In this document: piece by piece, positions 55,274 to 64,000 of the stretch
Numbering within the stretch: the stretch's first letter is position 1
Layout of the letters: each line of letters starts with the position of its first letter
DNA from: Bryobacterales bacterium
Lineage (GTDB): Bacteria > Acidobacteriota > Terriglobia > Bryobacterales > Bryobacteraceae
Reading direction: 5' to 3'
Length of the DNA stretch: 64,000 nt
NCBI GenBank assembly: GCA_016789785.1
Contig: JAEUQE010000011.1
Span: 1-64,000, forward strand
Translations under genes and position numbers: made by a program
The notes under the pieces: model-generated
Databases searched by the model: none
What the model was told of the DNA's origin: nothing
What the model saw: the letters and a program-made list of their open reading frames with translations, nothing else

Positions 55274-55825
55274 TTACGGTTCGAGATCGACGAGGTAGCC
55301 GGTCAGCTTGACCTGCGAGAACTGGCCGCGGTTGAAGGCGAAGATGGCATCGCCGACGATGGACAGCAGAGGCGTCTGCCCCGGCTCAATGTAGCCGCGG
55401 ATCTGTTCATTGAATAAGTAGACGTCTGAGTTGAAGCCGCTGCCAGGCAGATCCGTGGAGTAGGTTCCTGAGAGCGGGAGCACGTTGAGATGCGGATTTT
55501 CGCCACGATCGGAGGCAAGCGCCAGGAAGCGGACGCGGCCATTGATGCGAAGCAGGCCAGTGATGTTCTCCAGCACGAGGCGTTTGCCTTCGGGAACCGG
55601 CGCGAAAAGGACACCGCAAGAACTCGGGAAGCAAAGGTTCCGGAACTGGCCGTTGAGGAATTGGTTGAATTGAACAGTGGATTCGTAGGGATTGCGTCCA
55701 CGCTCATCGGCGCTTCGAACCAGCGTGGCGCGGACCGCTTGCGCGACAGCGGGGCCGGAGGTGACGGCGAAGTACAGCGCCGCGACGGCCGCTGCGGTGG
55801 AAACCAACGTCTTAGGCTGCGGCAT
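55274..55825 (-). CDS. Secreted hypothetical protein
   Basis: I choose the ATG at 55825, which begins a membrane-anchor or signal segment (KTLVSTAAAVAALYFAVT); the longer frame from 55945 adds 40 unconvincing residues. The 183-residue product has one hydrophobic N-terminal helix and a beta-rich mature part: RFLALASDRGENPHLNVLPL, DVYLFNEQIRGYIEPGQTPL, ending VKLTGYLVDLEP. Two cysteines (LCFPSSCG) may pair. I do not recognise it. Confidence 0.7.
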   Translation of the reverse strand: MPQPKTLVSTAAAVAALYFAVTSGPAVAQAVRATLVRSADERGRNPYESTVQFNQFLNGQFRNLCFPSSCGVLFAPVPEGKRLVLENITGLLRINGRVRFLALASDRGENPHLNVLPLSGTYSTDLPGSGFNSDVYLFNEQIRGYIEPGQTPLLSIVGDAIFAFNRGQFSQVKLTGYLVDLEP

Positions 55826-55987
55826 AGCTGGCCTTGTGACGCTGCCCGATTGTTCGTGGTTGCACACATCGCGGCTTTGCGCGAAAAAAGTAAGTAGGCT
55901 TGGGCACTTTCCGGAATAATTCAGCGTCTGAGGAGCAGGTATCACTCTATCCTGGGAAGTAGTTCTTCGACGAGGGAGCAGTGTGCG

Positions 55988-57370
55988 ATGGACGAACAGC
56001 CGGAGTTGCCGCTACGGAGAGTCCCGGCATGGGTGTTGCTGGCGCCCGCGTTGATCGCTGCCGCCACTGTCGCCGCGGTGCTCGGATTGGGCCGCAGGCC
56101 GCGTTTCAACGCATGGTGGCAGGTTCCCGCGACCGCCTTCTTCTGGATCCTGCTGAGTTGTGCGGCTGCTGGGCTCATGGTGTATCTGGTGCGCCGGCTC
56201 GCGCGCGCGCCGAAGGGACGGCGAGCCTTTTTCGCCGCGCTCGTGCCCGTGGCCGCGACTGCCGCATGGTTTGTTCCCGCCGCAGTGTTTCTCCGCTTCC
56301 ATCTGATCAGCGGAGCGTTCTTTTCGATCATCGCAAGCATCAGCGTGGTGCGCCTTTACCGCGAGTTCCTGGGCCCGCCGGCCATGGCGCAAGAAGCGCC
56401 GGCCATCCAACAAAGAGACATGTTTCTGTTTCCGAGGCCGGTCTCGGCATTCCATCAGTTCATCCCGTCGTTGATCATCGCGATTCTGCTGCAGTGGAGT
56501 TTCGTTGCGTGGCACTGGAGGCGGGGGCTCTGGATGGTGGGCCTGCTGAGTTTGGCGCTTGCGTCGCTCACCATGTTGCTGCTGCGCGGGCAGGCTGTGC
56601 GCAAACGCCGTCCCGCATGGTCCATGGCCGTGGCGACGCTGATGGCCGCGCTTGGGCTGATTCCCTATTTTCTGCCGGTGCCCGGAATCGGATGGCCGTT
56701 CGGCTGGGGAGGTGGGTCTCGAAACCAGCAGGCCAAAGGGCAGGGCAGAGGCGAGATGTTCCGCGACATGCATGCCGGTGTCATCCTGGTGGCGGAGTCC
56801 AAGCTGCAGGTGACGAAACTGGTCGCGCCGGTTCCCTCGTCGTATCTCTCGCCATTGGCGACGGAGTCCGTTGGACCTCTCGATATTCCGTTTGAAGGCG
56901 TGTATTGGTTCTACCGCTATCCCGCGAAACGGCCGCCGGAGAAATCGGTGATCCTGCATGGCCATCCGGACACGGAGACATTCCGTGCGCCGGATTATCA
57001 TCCGCTGGTGATGGAGGGGCGGCAGCATTTGACGCGGCCTGTGAATCTATCCTGCTGTTCGAGTATCCGGGTGATGATCCGCAATGCTGATCGGCCTCCG
57101 GGATCGGTGGAGATGGAACTCAATCTCATCGATACGTTGTTGGAGGGCAGGCCGCTGTTGGCGCTGGGCCGTGAGAAGGTGAAGTCGGTGGCCCCGGTAG
57201 GAGGCAAGAGCGCGCCGGTTCGTGATCAACTGACTTTTCGGATTCCGCCTTCAGCGAGCATTCAGCGGTTCGACGAGTTACAGGTGCGGTTTCATCTTGG
57301 CCGCAAGCGAGCATTCCGCAGCGCCAAGATCGCGATTGAACGCTTTGTGCTGGAGCCTCGGCGGCTGTAG
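55988..57370 (+). CDS. Multi-spanning membrane protein of unknown function
   Basis: The 460-residue protein starts with a charged tail followed by about seven hydrophobic helices in the first half (VLLAPALIAAATVAAVLGL, FFWILLSCAAAGLMVYLV, FIPSLIIAILLQWSFVAWHW and others). The second half is soluble (MHAGVILVAESKLQVTKLVAPVPSSYLSP, DQLTFRIPPSASIQRFDELQVRFHLG) and beta-rich. No named motif was recognised. Its 3' end overlaps the gene on the opposite strand by 93 bases. It is divergent from the secreted protein at 55274-55825. Confidence 0.75.
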   Translation: MDEQPELPLRRVPAWVLLAPALIAAATVAAVLGLGRRPRFNAWWQVPATAFFWILLSCAAAGLMVYLVRRLARAPKGRRAFFAALVPVAATAAWFVPAAVFLRFHLISGAFFSIIASISVVRLYREFLGPPAMAQEAPAIQQRDMFLFPRPVSAFHQFIPSLIIAILLQWSFVAWHWRRGLWMVGLLSLALASLTMLLLRGQAVRKRRPAWSMAVATLMAALGLIPYFLPVPGIGWPFGWGGGSRNQQAKGQGRGEMFRDMHAGVILVAESKLQVTKLVAPVPSSYLSPLATESVGPLDIPFEGVYWFYRYPAKRPPEKSVILHGHPDTETFRAPDYHPLVMEGRQHLTRPVNLSCCSSIRVMIRNADRPPGSVEMELNLIDTLLEGRPLLALGREKVKSVAPVGGKSAPVRDQLTFRIPPSASIQRFDELQVRFHLGRKRAFRSAKIAIERFVLEPRRL

Positions 57371-57748
57371 TGTGGTGTTAAAGCGAGTAGCGTCTTTGCA
57401 CCCGATTCCATCGGACCCAGCACGCTGAAGGAACTCGATAAACACTTCCAACGGTGCGTCCTTCAAGAGTTCTGCCACCAGATCGGCGTCGCTGATTCGC
57501 TCCGTTCGGTATTGGCGGATCTTCGTCAGTTCGCTGCGCAGAAATTCGATCAGTTCCGTCCAATCCTCGAACTCCCTCTCAACCATCTGGAATCCGTGCT
57601 TTGTCACTGCGGATTCAATCAGTTCGCCGCGCACCTCATCCAGATCTAGATCCCCATCCCGGTAAGGGGGCTTGACCAACAGGACTTTGCCGGCATGGCG
57701 GACGAATGCCCATCCATCTTCGAATGCAGCCGCGACGAGATTAAGCAA
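57278..57748 (-). CDS. Small hypothetical protein
   Basis: The 156-residue product starts MLNLVAAAFEDGWAFVRHAG and continues VLLVKPPYRDGDLDLDEVRGELIESAVTKHGF with an acidic helical middle (WTELIEFLRSELTKIRQYRTERI, DADLVAELLKDAPLEVFIEFLQRAG). It looks like a real small protein by codon use, although the last 30 residues overlap the opposite gene. I recognise no domain. Confidence 0.55.
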   Translation of the reverse strand: MLNLVAAAFEDGWAFVRHAGKVLLVKPPYRDGDLDLDEVRGELIESAVTKHGFQMVEREFEDWTELIEFLRSELTKIRQYRTERISDADLVAELLKDAPLEVFIEFLQRAGSDGIGCKDATRFNTTLQPPRLQHKAFNRDLGAAECSLAAKMKPHL

Positions 57749-57771
57749 CGGATCACCTCAACAGCCTGCCG

Positions 57772-59193
57772 TCACGCGAAGATGTCTTTGACCACGTTGC
57801 CGTGCACGTCCGTGAGGCGGAAGTCGCGGCCGGCATAACGATACGTCAGCTTCAGGTGATCCAGGCCGAGCAGGTGCAGCATCGTCGCATGCAGATCGTG
57901 AAAGTGGACCTTGTTGTGCACCGAATAATAGCCGTAGTCATCGGTCGCGCCATACTGCAAGCCCGGCTTCACGCCACCGCCCGCAAGCCACATGGTGAAT
58001 GCTTCGGGATTGTGATCGCGGCCATCGGAGCCCTGTGCCGTCGGCGTCCGGCCGAACTCGCCGCCCCACAACACCAACGTGTCCTTCAACAATCCGCGCG
58101 TCTTCAAATCATGCAGCAGACCCGCGATGGGCTGGTCCACTTCACGGGCGTTCTGCTCATGATCGCGGCGAAGCTGCGCATGCTGATCCCACTTATAGGT
58201 GTGGCTCACCTGCACGAATCGGACGCCTCGTTCCGACAGCCGCCGCGCCATCAGACACTGACGGCCGAAGTCCTCGGAGACCGGGTTGTCGATGCCATAC
58301 AACGAGAGCGTTGCCTTGCTCTCGCCCGCCAGATCCTGCAACTCGGGCGCCTCGGCTTGCATGCGAAAGGCAAGTTCAAACGACTCGATGCGGCCTTCCA
58401 GCGCGCGATCCGGGCCAGTGGTTTCGAGCTGCTGCCGGTTCAACTGCTGTGCGAAGTCAATCTCCATGCGTTGAATGGGGCGCGGCGTTTCGTTGGCGAT
58501 GAATGGAATCTTCGCGTCCTTCGCGGGCACACCCACTGTCCCTACCGGCGTTCCCGCATAGGGCGCGGGTAGAAATGCCGAACTGTAGTTGTTTGCGCCG
58601 CCATGGCTCTGCGTGGCGCAGATGGTGACGAAGCCCGGCATGCTTTGGTTCTCGCTGCCGAGACCGTAGGTGACCCACGATCCCATGCTCGGCCGCACGA
58701 ACGTGTCGCTGCCTGTGTGCAACTCGAGCAGCGCGCCGCCGTGCCGCGAGTTGGAGCCATACATCGACCGGATGAAGCAGATGTCGTCCACCTTCTTTGC
58801 GATCTCCGGGAACAGGCTGCTTACCCACGCTCCGCTTTGCCCATGTTGCTTGAACTCCCATGGTGATTGGAGCAGGTTGAAAGTCTCGCTCGATACCACT
58901 TTCGGCCTCGCAAACGGCAGGGGCTTGCCATGATCCCGCTTGAGAAGTGGCTTGTAGTCGAAGGTGTCCACCTGCGAAGGACCGCCGTGCATGAACAGGA
59001 AGATCACGCGCTTGGCTCGCGCCGCAAAGTGAGGCTGCTTCACGGCGAGTGGGCTCTCCGCCTTGCCGGCCGTCGCCGCGCGAGCCTCTTCGCCGAGCAA
59101 GCCGGCAAGCGCCAGACCGCCGAAGCCCGCGCTTGACACTCGCAGCATTTCACGCCGCGACATTCTTTGTAGGGGATTCCAGTGCCGGTTCAT
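57772..59193 (-). CDS. DUF1501 secreted protein, second copy
   Basis: The 473-residue protein has a Tat-like N-terminus (SRREMLRVSSAGFGGLALAGLL) and the DUF1501 blocks: [59 protein letters not shown], and [28 protein letters not shown]. It is the partner of the DUF1549/DUF1553 protein encoded immediately upstream on the same strand, with a gap of only 10 bases. Compared with the copy at 6837-8255 the order of genes is the same but the strand is reversed. The substrate is unknown. Confidence 0.92.
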   Translation of the reverse strand: MNRHWNPLQRMSRREMLRVSSAGFGGLALAGLLGEEARAATAGKAESPLAVKQPHFAARAKRVIFLFMHGGPSQVDTFDYKPLLKRDHGKPLPFARPKVVSSETFNLLQSPWEFKQHGQSGAWVSSLFPEIAKKVDDICFIRSMYGSNSRHGGALLELHTGSDTFVRPSMGSWVTYGLGSENQSMPGFVTICATQSHGGANNYSSAFLPAPYAGTPVGTVGVPAKDAKIPFIANETPRPIQRMEIDFAQQLNRQQLETTGPDRALEGRIESFELAFRMQAEAPELQDLAGESKATLSLYGIDNPVSEDFGRQCLMARRLSERGVRFVQVSHTYKWDQHAQLRRDHEQNAREVDQPIAGLLHDLKTRGLLKDTLVLWGGEFGRTPTAQGSDGRDHNPEAFTMWLAGGGVKPGLQYGATDDYGYYSVHNKVHFHDLHATMLHLLGLDHLKLTYRYAGRDFRLTDVHGNVVKDIFA

Positions 59194-59203
59194 TCGATGC
59201 CCT

Positions 59204-62200
59204 TTAGTTCAGATAGATAAATTCATTCGATGCGATCAGCGCTTTGGACAGGCTCTGCCATGCGGCGACGCGGCGTTCGGCTTCCGGCTTTGCCTCGAAA
59301 GCCCGCTCCATCCGCGAAAGGAACGTCAGCGCCTGATCGGTCTCGCTCGCCGTCGGCGGCCGCGACAATGCGCGCTCGTAGAGTTCGCGCACGCGCGACG
59401 CATCATCGGGACCGTGATTGGCCAGCAGTGCTTCGGCCAGCAACTTCGAATGCTTCAAGACCACGGAGCCATTCAGCATGAACAACGCCTGGGGCGCGAC
59501 GACCGTTGAGTCGCGATCACCGTTCGGCGTTGATGGATCGGGAAGGTCGAACGCCCAGAACACTTCGTACATGGAGCTGCGCACCACGGGAATGTAGACG
59601 GCGCGCAGGTTGCGGTCGTAGTCGATGTCGCCGCGGCGCGAGGTATTGGCGACATATTGGCGGTCCTTGTACTTCATGATGGTGCCGCCGCCCGCTGTGT
59701 CGAGATGACCCGACACGGCCATGATGGCATCGCGAATCGCCTCCGCTTCCAGACGGCGGCGGCTCATGCGCCAGTGCAAAGTGTTCTCGGGATCCGCTTC
59801 GGTGTTCTTCGCATCGAAGGTACTGGCAAGTTGATACGTGTTTGAGAGCATCATCATGCGATGCATCGCTTTCATGGACCAACCGCTCTCAATGAAACGC
59901 AGTGCAAGCCAGTCGAGCAGTGGCTGATTGGTGGGCTTCTCGCCGAGCCTTCCGAAGTTGTCCACCGAAGGCACAATGCCTTTGCCGAAATGCCAGCGCC
60001 ACATGCGGTTCACCATGACGCGCGCGGTGAGCGGATGATCGTTCGATGTGAGCCATTGCGCGAGTTCGAGACGACCGCTCGATTGCGTTCCCAGGGAAGG
60101 GAGTTCGCGCGTGGAGACGGAGCGAATGAAGCCACGCGGCACCATTTGTCCCAGCGACCAGTGGCTGCCCCGGAGGTGCACGGGCAGGTCAGTGATCTTC
60201 TCGTTTTCACAAACGCCCATGGCGCGCGGATAGTCGGGTGTGGCGGCTTCGAGGTCGCGCTGTTCCTTCTCGATGGTGTTGAGTGCGGCGATGGCATCCG
60301 CGCTGTAGTACTGACGGGCGTCGTCGGGTGCGCGGAACGGGCCGAACTTCTCGAAGAGCAGCTTGCGCAATGCTTCCAGTCCGGGATCCTGCAACGTAGC
60401 ATCCGATTTCTTGCGTGTCTCTTGCGGCAGAGCCTCCCATTGCGTCAACGCTTGCGTGAACAACTCCTGATATCGGTCCGCGATGGAGGCACGGCTCTTC
60501 ATCAGGTCAGCGGAAAACAGTTTCGCGACGGGGGATGTCCACGGCGTGGCGTTCTGCTGGCCGAACGTTTCGAACGCATGCAGCTCCGATGCCGAAGCGC
60601 CTTGTGAGCGATCGAGGTGCTCCACGAGTTGTTCCAGCACGCTCGGATTGATGCCGTGGCTGCGTGCGATCTGGACCGTGGTGCGCGGCGCTGGCTTGCC
60701 TGCCGTGAACGGGCTTGGGGCGATGCGCAGCCTCTCGAAATAAGGGAAGCGCGCGCGGTGCTCCAGGCGGATCACGTTCTCGCCAGCTTTCAACGGGAAG
60801 ACGCCAAGCGCGGACCAGCCGCCTTCCTCGGGTGATGCTTCGCGATTCTCCACGGGCGGCTCGCCACGCTTCACCAACTCACCGTCGATCCGCAGATCCG
60901 CGGTGCCGCGTCCCTTTTCTTCTTCGGCGATGTCGATTTGATAATCGCCGGCGGTGGCGATCCGGATGCGATACTCCGCGTAGTGAGGCGCTTTCGCTTC
61001 TTTCGATGTGTTCGGCTTTTTCTTCTCGAGTTGCTTCGGCACGTTGCCCTGATCGAAGGTGCCTGCTTCGCGAACGATGGCGGAGGGCGGCGGTGATGCG
61101 ACGGGCTTGAGAGGAACACGCTGGGACTCGGCGACTTCATGGGAGGCAAGCAGGTAGGCGCCGATCTTCTGGCGCACGGCCGCGACGATCTTCTCGTTTT
61201 CGCGACGGGTGACGCTGGCCGATTCCTTGCGTTTGTCCTCGATCTTCGCTTCATGGGCGGCGAGGCGGTCGCGGTCATGCTTGGGCGCCAGGACATGCTC
61301 GTGCCACTTGGCTACGACGCGGAAGTTTTCCATGGTCTTCGTGCTCTTGAAGATGCCTGCCATGGCGTAGTAGTCGGCTTGTGGAATGGGGTCGAACTTG
61401 TGATCGTGACAACGCGCACAGCCGATGGTGAGGCCCATGAAGGTGCGAGCCGTGGTGTCGAGCTGCTCGTCGATGATGTCCATCTCCATCTTGACGGGGT
61501 CATCTTCGGCAAGCATCTTCGCGCCCAGCGAAAGGAATCCGGTGGCGGTCCAACGCTCGAAGTTGGTTTGATCATCCGCGGCGGGCATCAGGTCGCCGGC
61601 CAGTTGCTCCTTTACGAATTGGTCGTAGGGCTTGTCCTTGTTGAACGCCTGGATCACGTAGTCGCGATAGCGAAATGCGTTTTTGTAAACGAGGTTCTCA
61701 TCAAGGCCGTTGGAATCGGCGTAGCGCGCGACGTCGAGCCAGTGGCGTCCCCATCGTTCTCCGTAGCGAGGCGAAGCCAGTAGACGGTCTACTACCTTGG
61801 CGAAAGCGTCGGCGGAATTGTCGTTGAGGAAGGCTTGCACTTCGGCGGGCGTGGGCGGCAGGCCCGTCAAGTCGTAGGTTGCACGGCGTATCAGAGTGCG
61901 CTTGTCTGCAAGCGGCGCCTGCTTGAGGTTCTTCTGTTCGAGCTGTGCAAGTACGAAAGCATCGATCGGGTTGCGGACCGCGGCGGTGTTCTTCACCACG
62001 GGAACTGGCGGCGATTGTGGAGCGAGGAAAGACCAGTGCTTCGCGGCCGCGACCGGCGCCACCTGCTTTCCCCAAGGTGCTCCCATCTCCACCCAGCGGG
62101 CCAGTGCGACGATTTCCGCGTCGGCGAGTTTCTTGCCCGGAGGCATCTTCACCGCGCCTTCGCTATGGCGGACGACGCGCAGCAGCAGACTCTCCTGCGG

Positions 62201-62443
62201 TTTCCCGGTGACGATGGCCGGTCCGCGCGTGCCGCCCTTGAGTAGTGATTCGCGGCTATCCATGCGCAATCCGCTCATCGCCGGGGCGCTGCCCGATCCA
62301 TGGCAGGCCATGCATTTCTCGACGAACAGCGGGCGCACGTTCTTTTCGAAGTATGCCGCGCCGTCCTCCTGCGCAGAGAGCATCAGCGGCAAACCAAGCA
62401 CGGCGGCATACACGTATCGGGACTTCAGGGAGCCCAGCAGCAT
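59204..62443 (-). CDS. Secreted PSCyt1/DUF1549/DUF1553 protein, second copy
   Basis: The ATG at 62443 starts a signal peptide (SLKSRYVYAAVLGLPLMLSAQ) and gives 1079 residues. Cytochrome-like CMACH lies at residues 44-48 and a second CxxCH (GCARCHDHKFDP) in the DUF1549 region. In place of the LamG domain of the first copy, the middle carries a long coiled-coil part (ASVTRRENEKIVAAVRQKIG) and a PA14/carbohydrate-binding-like module (YRIRIATAGDYQIDIAEEEKG, VRRGEPPVENREASP). DUF1553 closes the protein, with VMVNRMWRWHFGKGIVPSVDNFG and TPNGDRD. It forms a gene pair with the DUF1501 gene downstream. Confidence 0.92.
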   Translation of the reverse strand: MLLGSLKSRYVYAAVLGLPLMLSAQEDGAAYFEKNVRPLFVEKCMACHGSGSAPAMSGLRMDSRESLLKGGTRGPAIVTGKPQESLLLRVVRHSEGAVKMPPGKKLADAEIVALARWVEMGAPWGKQVAPVAAAKHWSFLAPQSPPVPVVKNTAAVRNPIDAFVLAQLEQKNLKQAPLADKRTLIRRATYDLTGLPPTPAEVQAFLNDNSADAFAKVVDRLLASPRYGERWGRHWLDVARYADSNGLDENLVYKNAFRYRDYVIQAFNKDKPYDQFVKEQLAGDLMPAADDQTNFERWTATGFLSLGAKMLAEDDPVKMEMDIIDEQLDTTARTFMGLTIGCARCHDHKFDPIPQADYYAMAGIFKSTKTMENFRVVAKWHEHVLAPKHDRDRLAAHEAKIEDKRKESASVTRRENEKIVAAVRQKIGAYLLASHEVAESQRVPLKPVASPPPSAIVREAGTFDQGNVPKQLEKKKPNTSKEAKAPHYAEYRIRIATAGDYQIDIAEEEKGRGTADLRIDGELVKRGEPPVENREASPEEGGWSALGVFPLKAGENVIRLEHRARFPYFERLRIAPSPFTAGKPAPRTTVQIARSHGINPSVLEQLVEHLDRSQGASASELHAFETFGQQNATPWTSPVAKLFSADLMKSRASIADRYQELFTQALTQWEALPQETRKKSDATLQDPGLEALRKLLFEKFGPFRAPDDARQYYSADAIAALNTIEKEQRDLEAATPDYPRAMGVCENEKITDLPVHLRGSHWSLGQMVPRGFIRSVSTRELPSLGTQSSGRLELAQWLTSNDHPLTARVMVNRMWRWHFGKGIVPSVDNFGRLGEKPTNQPLLDWLALRFIESGWSMKAMHRMMMLSNTYQLASTFDAKNTEADPENTLHWRMSRRRLEAEAIRDAIMAVSGHLDTAGGGTIMKYKDRQYVANTSRRGDIDYDRNLRAVYIPVVRSSMYEVFWAFDLPDPSTPNGDRDSTVVAPQALFMLNGSVVLKHSKLLAEALLANHGPDDASRVRELYERALSRPPTASETDQALTFLSRMERAFEAKPEAERRVAAWQSLSKALIASNEFIYLN

Positions 62444-62489
62444 GCTTAGTAGTCTATCGAATCCTGTGCCGCGATTCTGATCGCGAGTT

Positions 62490-64000
62490 CTACTCGCGTC
62501 CCCACCAATAGGGCTTCTCCAACTCCTTTGCGGCCGGCCAGACCTGGGCGAGCGTGTTCGCATCGAACAATTCGCCATTCTTCATGACGTAGCGCGCCGA
62601 CGTGCTGTTCTGGATATTGTCCAGCGGGTTCTTGTCGAGAACGATGAGATCGGCAAGCTTTCCGGCATCGAGAGAGCCGACGTCTTTCTGCAGTCCAATG
62701 GCTTCGGCGCTGTGCATCGTCGCGATGCGCAGTGCTTCGTGCGGCGTGAGACCGCCTGACTGAATCGACCATAACTCCCAATGCGCACCGAGCCCCTGCA
62801 ATTGGCCATGTCCGCCGAGTCCCGCGCGTCCGCCGGCGCGCACCACGTCGGCCACGCCTTTCGCGATGCCTTTGTGACCATACTCCTCGGGCCGGAACCA
62901 TTGTCTGCGGCGCTGCACCATGCCATCCAGAACTTCGGCCGGCACAAAGCGGCGCAGCTTCTCGTTGGTTGCGGCGTCAGTGTTCTGGAACCAGTAGTTC
63001 TCGGTCCATGGCGCACCGTAGGCAACGAGAATGGTGGGAGTGTAGAAGATCTTCGCCTTGGCGACGAACTCCGTCACGTCCTTGTAGAGCGGCTGGATTG
63101 GAAGCGAGTGTTCGTGCCCGGTGAAGCCGTCGATCATCTGTGTGAGATTGAGTTTCAGGTCGAGCGCGCCTTCGGTGGTGGGCGTGATGCCGTTGTCCCG
63201 GCAGGCCTGCGCCACCCATTGCCGCACGATGCGATCGCCCGCCACGTATTGCTTCAGCGTCATCGTCTGATAGGCCTCTTTGTAGCGCTTGATGTAGTTC
63301 TTCGTCGATTCGAGATCATCGACGCCCGATTGCGAGAAGACGCCTGGACCTGTGGTGAAGATGCGAGGTCCCAGAATTTCACCGGTTTCGACGAGATCGG
63401 CGTAGGCATAAACATCGGTGGTGGAGCTTTGCGGATCGCGAGTGGTGGTGATGCCGTACGCGAGGTTCGCGAGATATTGCCAGACCTGCGTTTGATGCAC
63501 ATCGCGTGGTGGCCACATGTGTGCGTGCGCATCGACAAGGCCTGGGACGATGGTCTTGCCTGTGATGTCGATGGTTTTCGCGCCGGCCGGGATCGCGACG
63601 GCTCCAGACGCGCCAATCGCCGCGATGCGATTGCCTGTGACAACGATGTCGCCCTTCGCGATCACTTCATCGCCGCGCATGCTGACGATGCGCGCACCGC
63701 GCAACACCACGGAGCCCGATGGCTTCGAACGGGGCTGCGTGATCAGGATCTCCGAACTCTGTGGAGTTGTGCTGTCGATCGGCTGACGATAGAATTTGCG
63801 GCCCCAACTCCAGGTGACCATCTTGCCATCGGCGCTCCATGCGAGGAAGTCGCCACCTTCGGCTGACATCTTTTTCACCGGCACGCCAGCGGAGGTGCCG
63901 GTGACGCTGACATTCACGGTCTCGCGGCCTGTCTTGGGCATCGTCACCAGATAGTGTTTGCCTTGCACTTCCGCGAACACACGAGTGCCGTCGGGCGAGA
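62490..64000 (-). CDS. Amidohydrolase with PD40-like N-terminal repeats (5' partial)
   Basis: The frame runs past the right window edge (SPDGTRVFAEVQGK is still open), so the N-terminus is missing. What is visible is the end of a TolB/PD40 beta-propeller (SPDGTRV, FLAWSADGKMVTWSWG) followed by a full amidohydrolase_1 domain of about 410 residues: GARIVSMRGDEVIAKGDIVV, VPGLVDAHAHMWP with the HxH metal motif, GITTTRDP, GFTGHEHSLPI and GSLDAGKLADLIVLDKNPLD. Such fusions are common exported hydrolases in Bacteroidetes and Acidobacteriota. The lysine and second metal histidines cannot be placed securely. Confidence 0.88.
   Translation of the reverse strand, partial: SPDGTRVFAEVQGKHYLVTMPKTGRETVNVSVTGTSAGVPVKKMSAEGGDFLAWSADGKMVTWSWGRKFYRQPIDSTTPQSSEILITQPRSKPSGSVVLRGARIVSMRGDEVIAKGDIVVTGNRIAAIGASGAVAIPAGAKTIDITGKTIVPGLVDAHAHMWPPRDVHQTQVWQYLANLAYGITTTRDPQSSTTDVYAYADLVETGEILGPRIFTTGPGVFSQSGVDDLESTKNYIKRYKEAYQTMTLKQYVAGDRIVRQWVAQACRDNGITPTTEGALDLKLNLTQMIDGFTGHEHSLPIQPLYKDVTEFVAKAKIFYTPTILVAYGAPWTENYWFQNTDAATNEKLRRFVPAEVLDGMVQRRRQWFRPEEYGHKGIAKGVADVVRAGGRAGLGGHGQLQGLGAHWELWSIQSGGLTPHEALRIATMHSAEAIGLQKDVGSLDAGKLADLIVLDKNPLDNIQNSTSARYVMKNGELFDANTLAQVWPAAKELEKPYWWGRE

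Overview
The window is a 64 kb piece of a high-GC chromosome that most resembles Acidobacteriota of the Solibacter/Bryobacter type. The reasons are two copies of the PSCyt1/DUF1549/DUF1553 plus DUF1501 gene pair, a very large Cna-like TonB-dependent receptor, an ECF sigma factor facing a Ser/Thr kinase, several secreted amidohydrolases, and a small coiled-coil protein with an RGRP motif. This assignment comes from gene content alone. There is no rRNA gene and no ordinary tRNA gene.

Layout. 1-3.6 kb: the end of an MFS transporter, then a leftward operon scpA-scpB-rluB-CoA-binding protein (chromosome condensation and pseudouridylation). 3.7-9.5 kb: a secreted cytochrome/DUF1549/LamG/DUF1553 protein translationally coupled to a DUF1501 protein, then an S41 peptidase. 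9.7-17.1 kb: FAH-family hydrolase, degenerate receiver, NTF2-like protein, YtcJ-like amidohydrolase, copper-type P-ATPase, ceramidase-like protein. 17.2-27.2 kb: TonB receptor, IolB, a secreted hypothetical, an OmpR regulator, an amidohydrolase and two permeases. 27.3-35.2 kb: a bacterial RNA-repair / Ro RNP locus: rtcR, a PAS protein and a chemoreceptor on the minus strand, then a sigma-54 promoter, rsr (Ro60), a noncoding-RNA interval, rtcB and a truncated rtcA on the plus strand. 35.2-37.2 kb: an IS110-family element that ends rtcA. 37.2-40.0 kb: ECF sigma and membrane kinase. 40.0-44.6 kb: a disturbed region with a SEC-C mini-protein, a gluconolactonase whose 3' end is duplicated as a 54 bp direct repeat, two copies of a tail-plus-secreted-protein cassette and a TonB-receptor fragment. 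44.7-64 kb: SDR, cupin, Memo-like protein, a possible peptidoglycan-binding protein, sulfatase, DUF1080 protein, hypotheticals, a second DUF1501/DUF1553 pair and a partial amidohydrolase.

The main result is the RNA-repair locus. RtcR (CARF-type sensor plus sigma-54 activator) probably drives a -24/-12 promoter in front of rsr. Between rsr and rtcB lies a YrlA-type Y RNA in which the halves of a tRNA are circularly permuted: T arm, 3' acceptor strand and ACCA come first; 5' acceptor strand and D arm come afterwards. Two 9 bp helices stand in for the anticodon arm. A second foldable RNA follows before rtcB. The cyclase gene rtcA was cut by IS110, so this operon would keep Ro60, Y RNA and ligase but not a full cyclase from this locus.

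Much of the rest fits a polymer-degrading, soil-type lifestyle: secreted hydrolases, sulfatase, DUF1080 protein, gluconolactonase and TonB-dependent uptake. All functional statements are by recognition of families from sequence; no database search was run.
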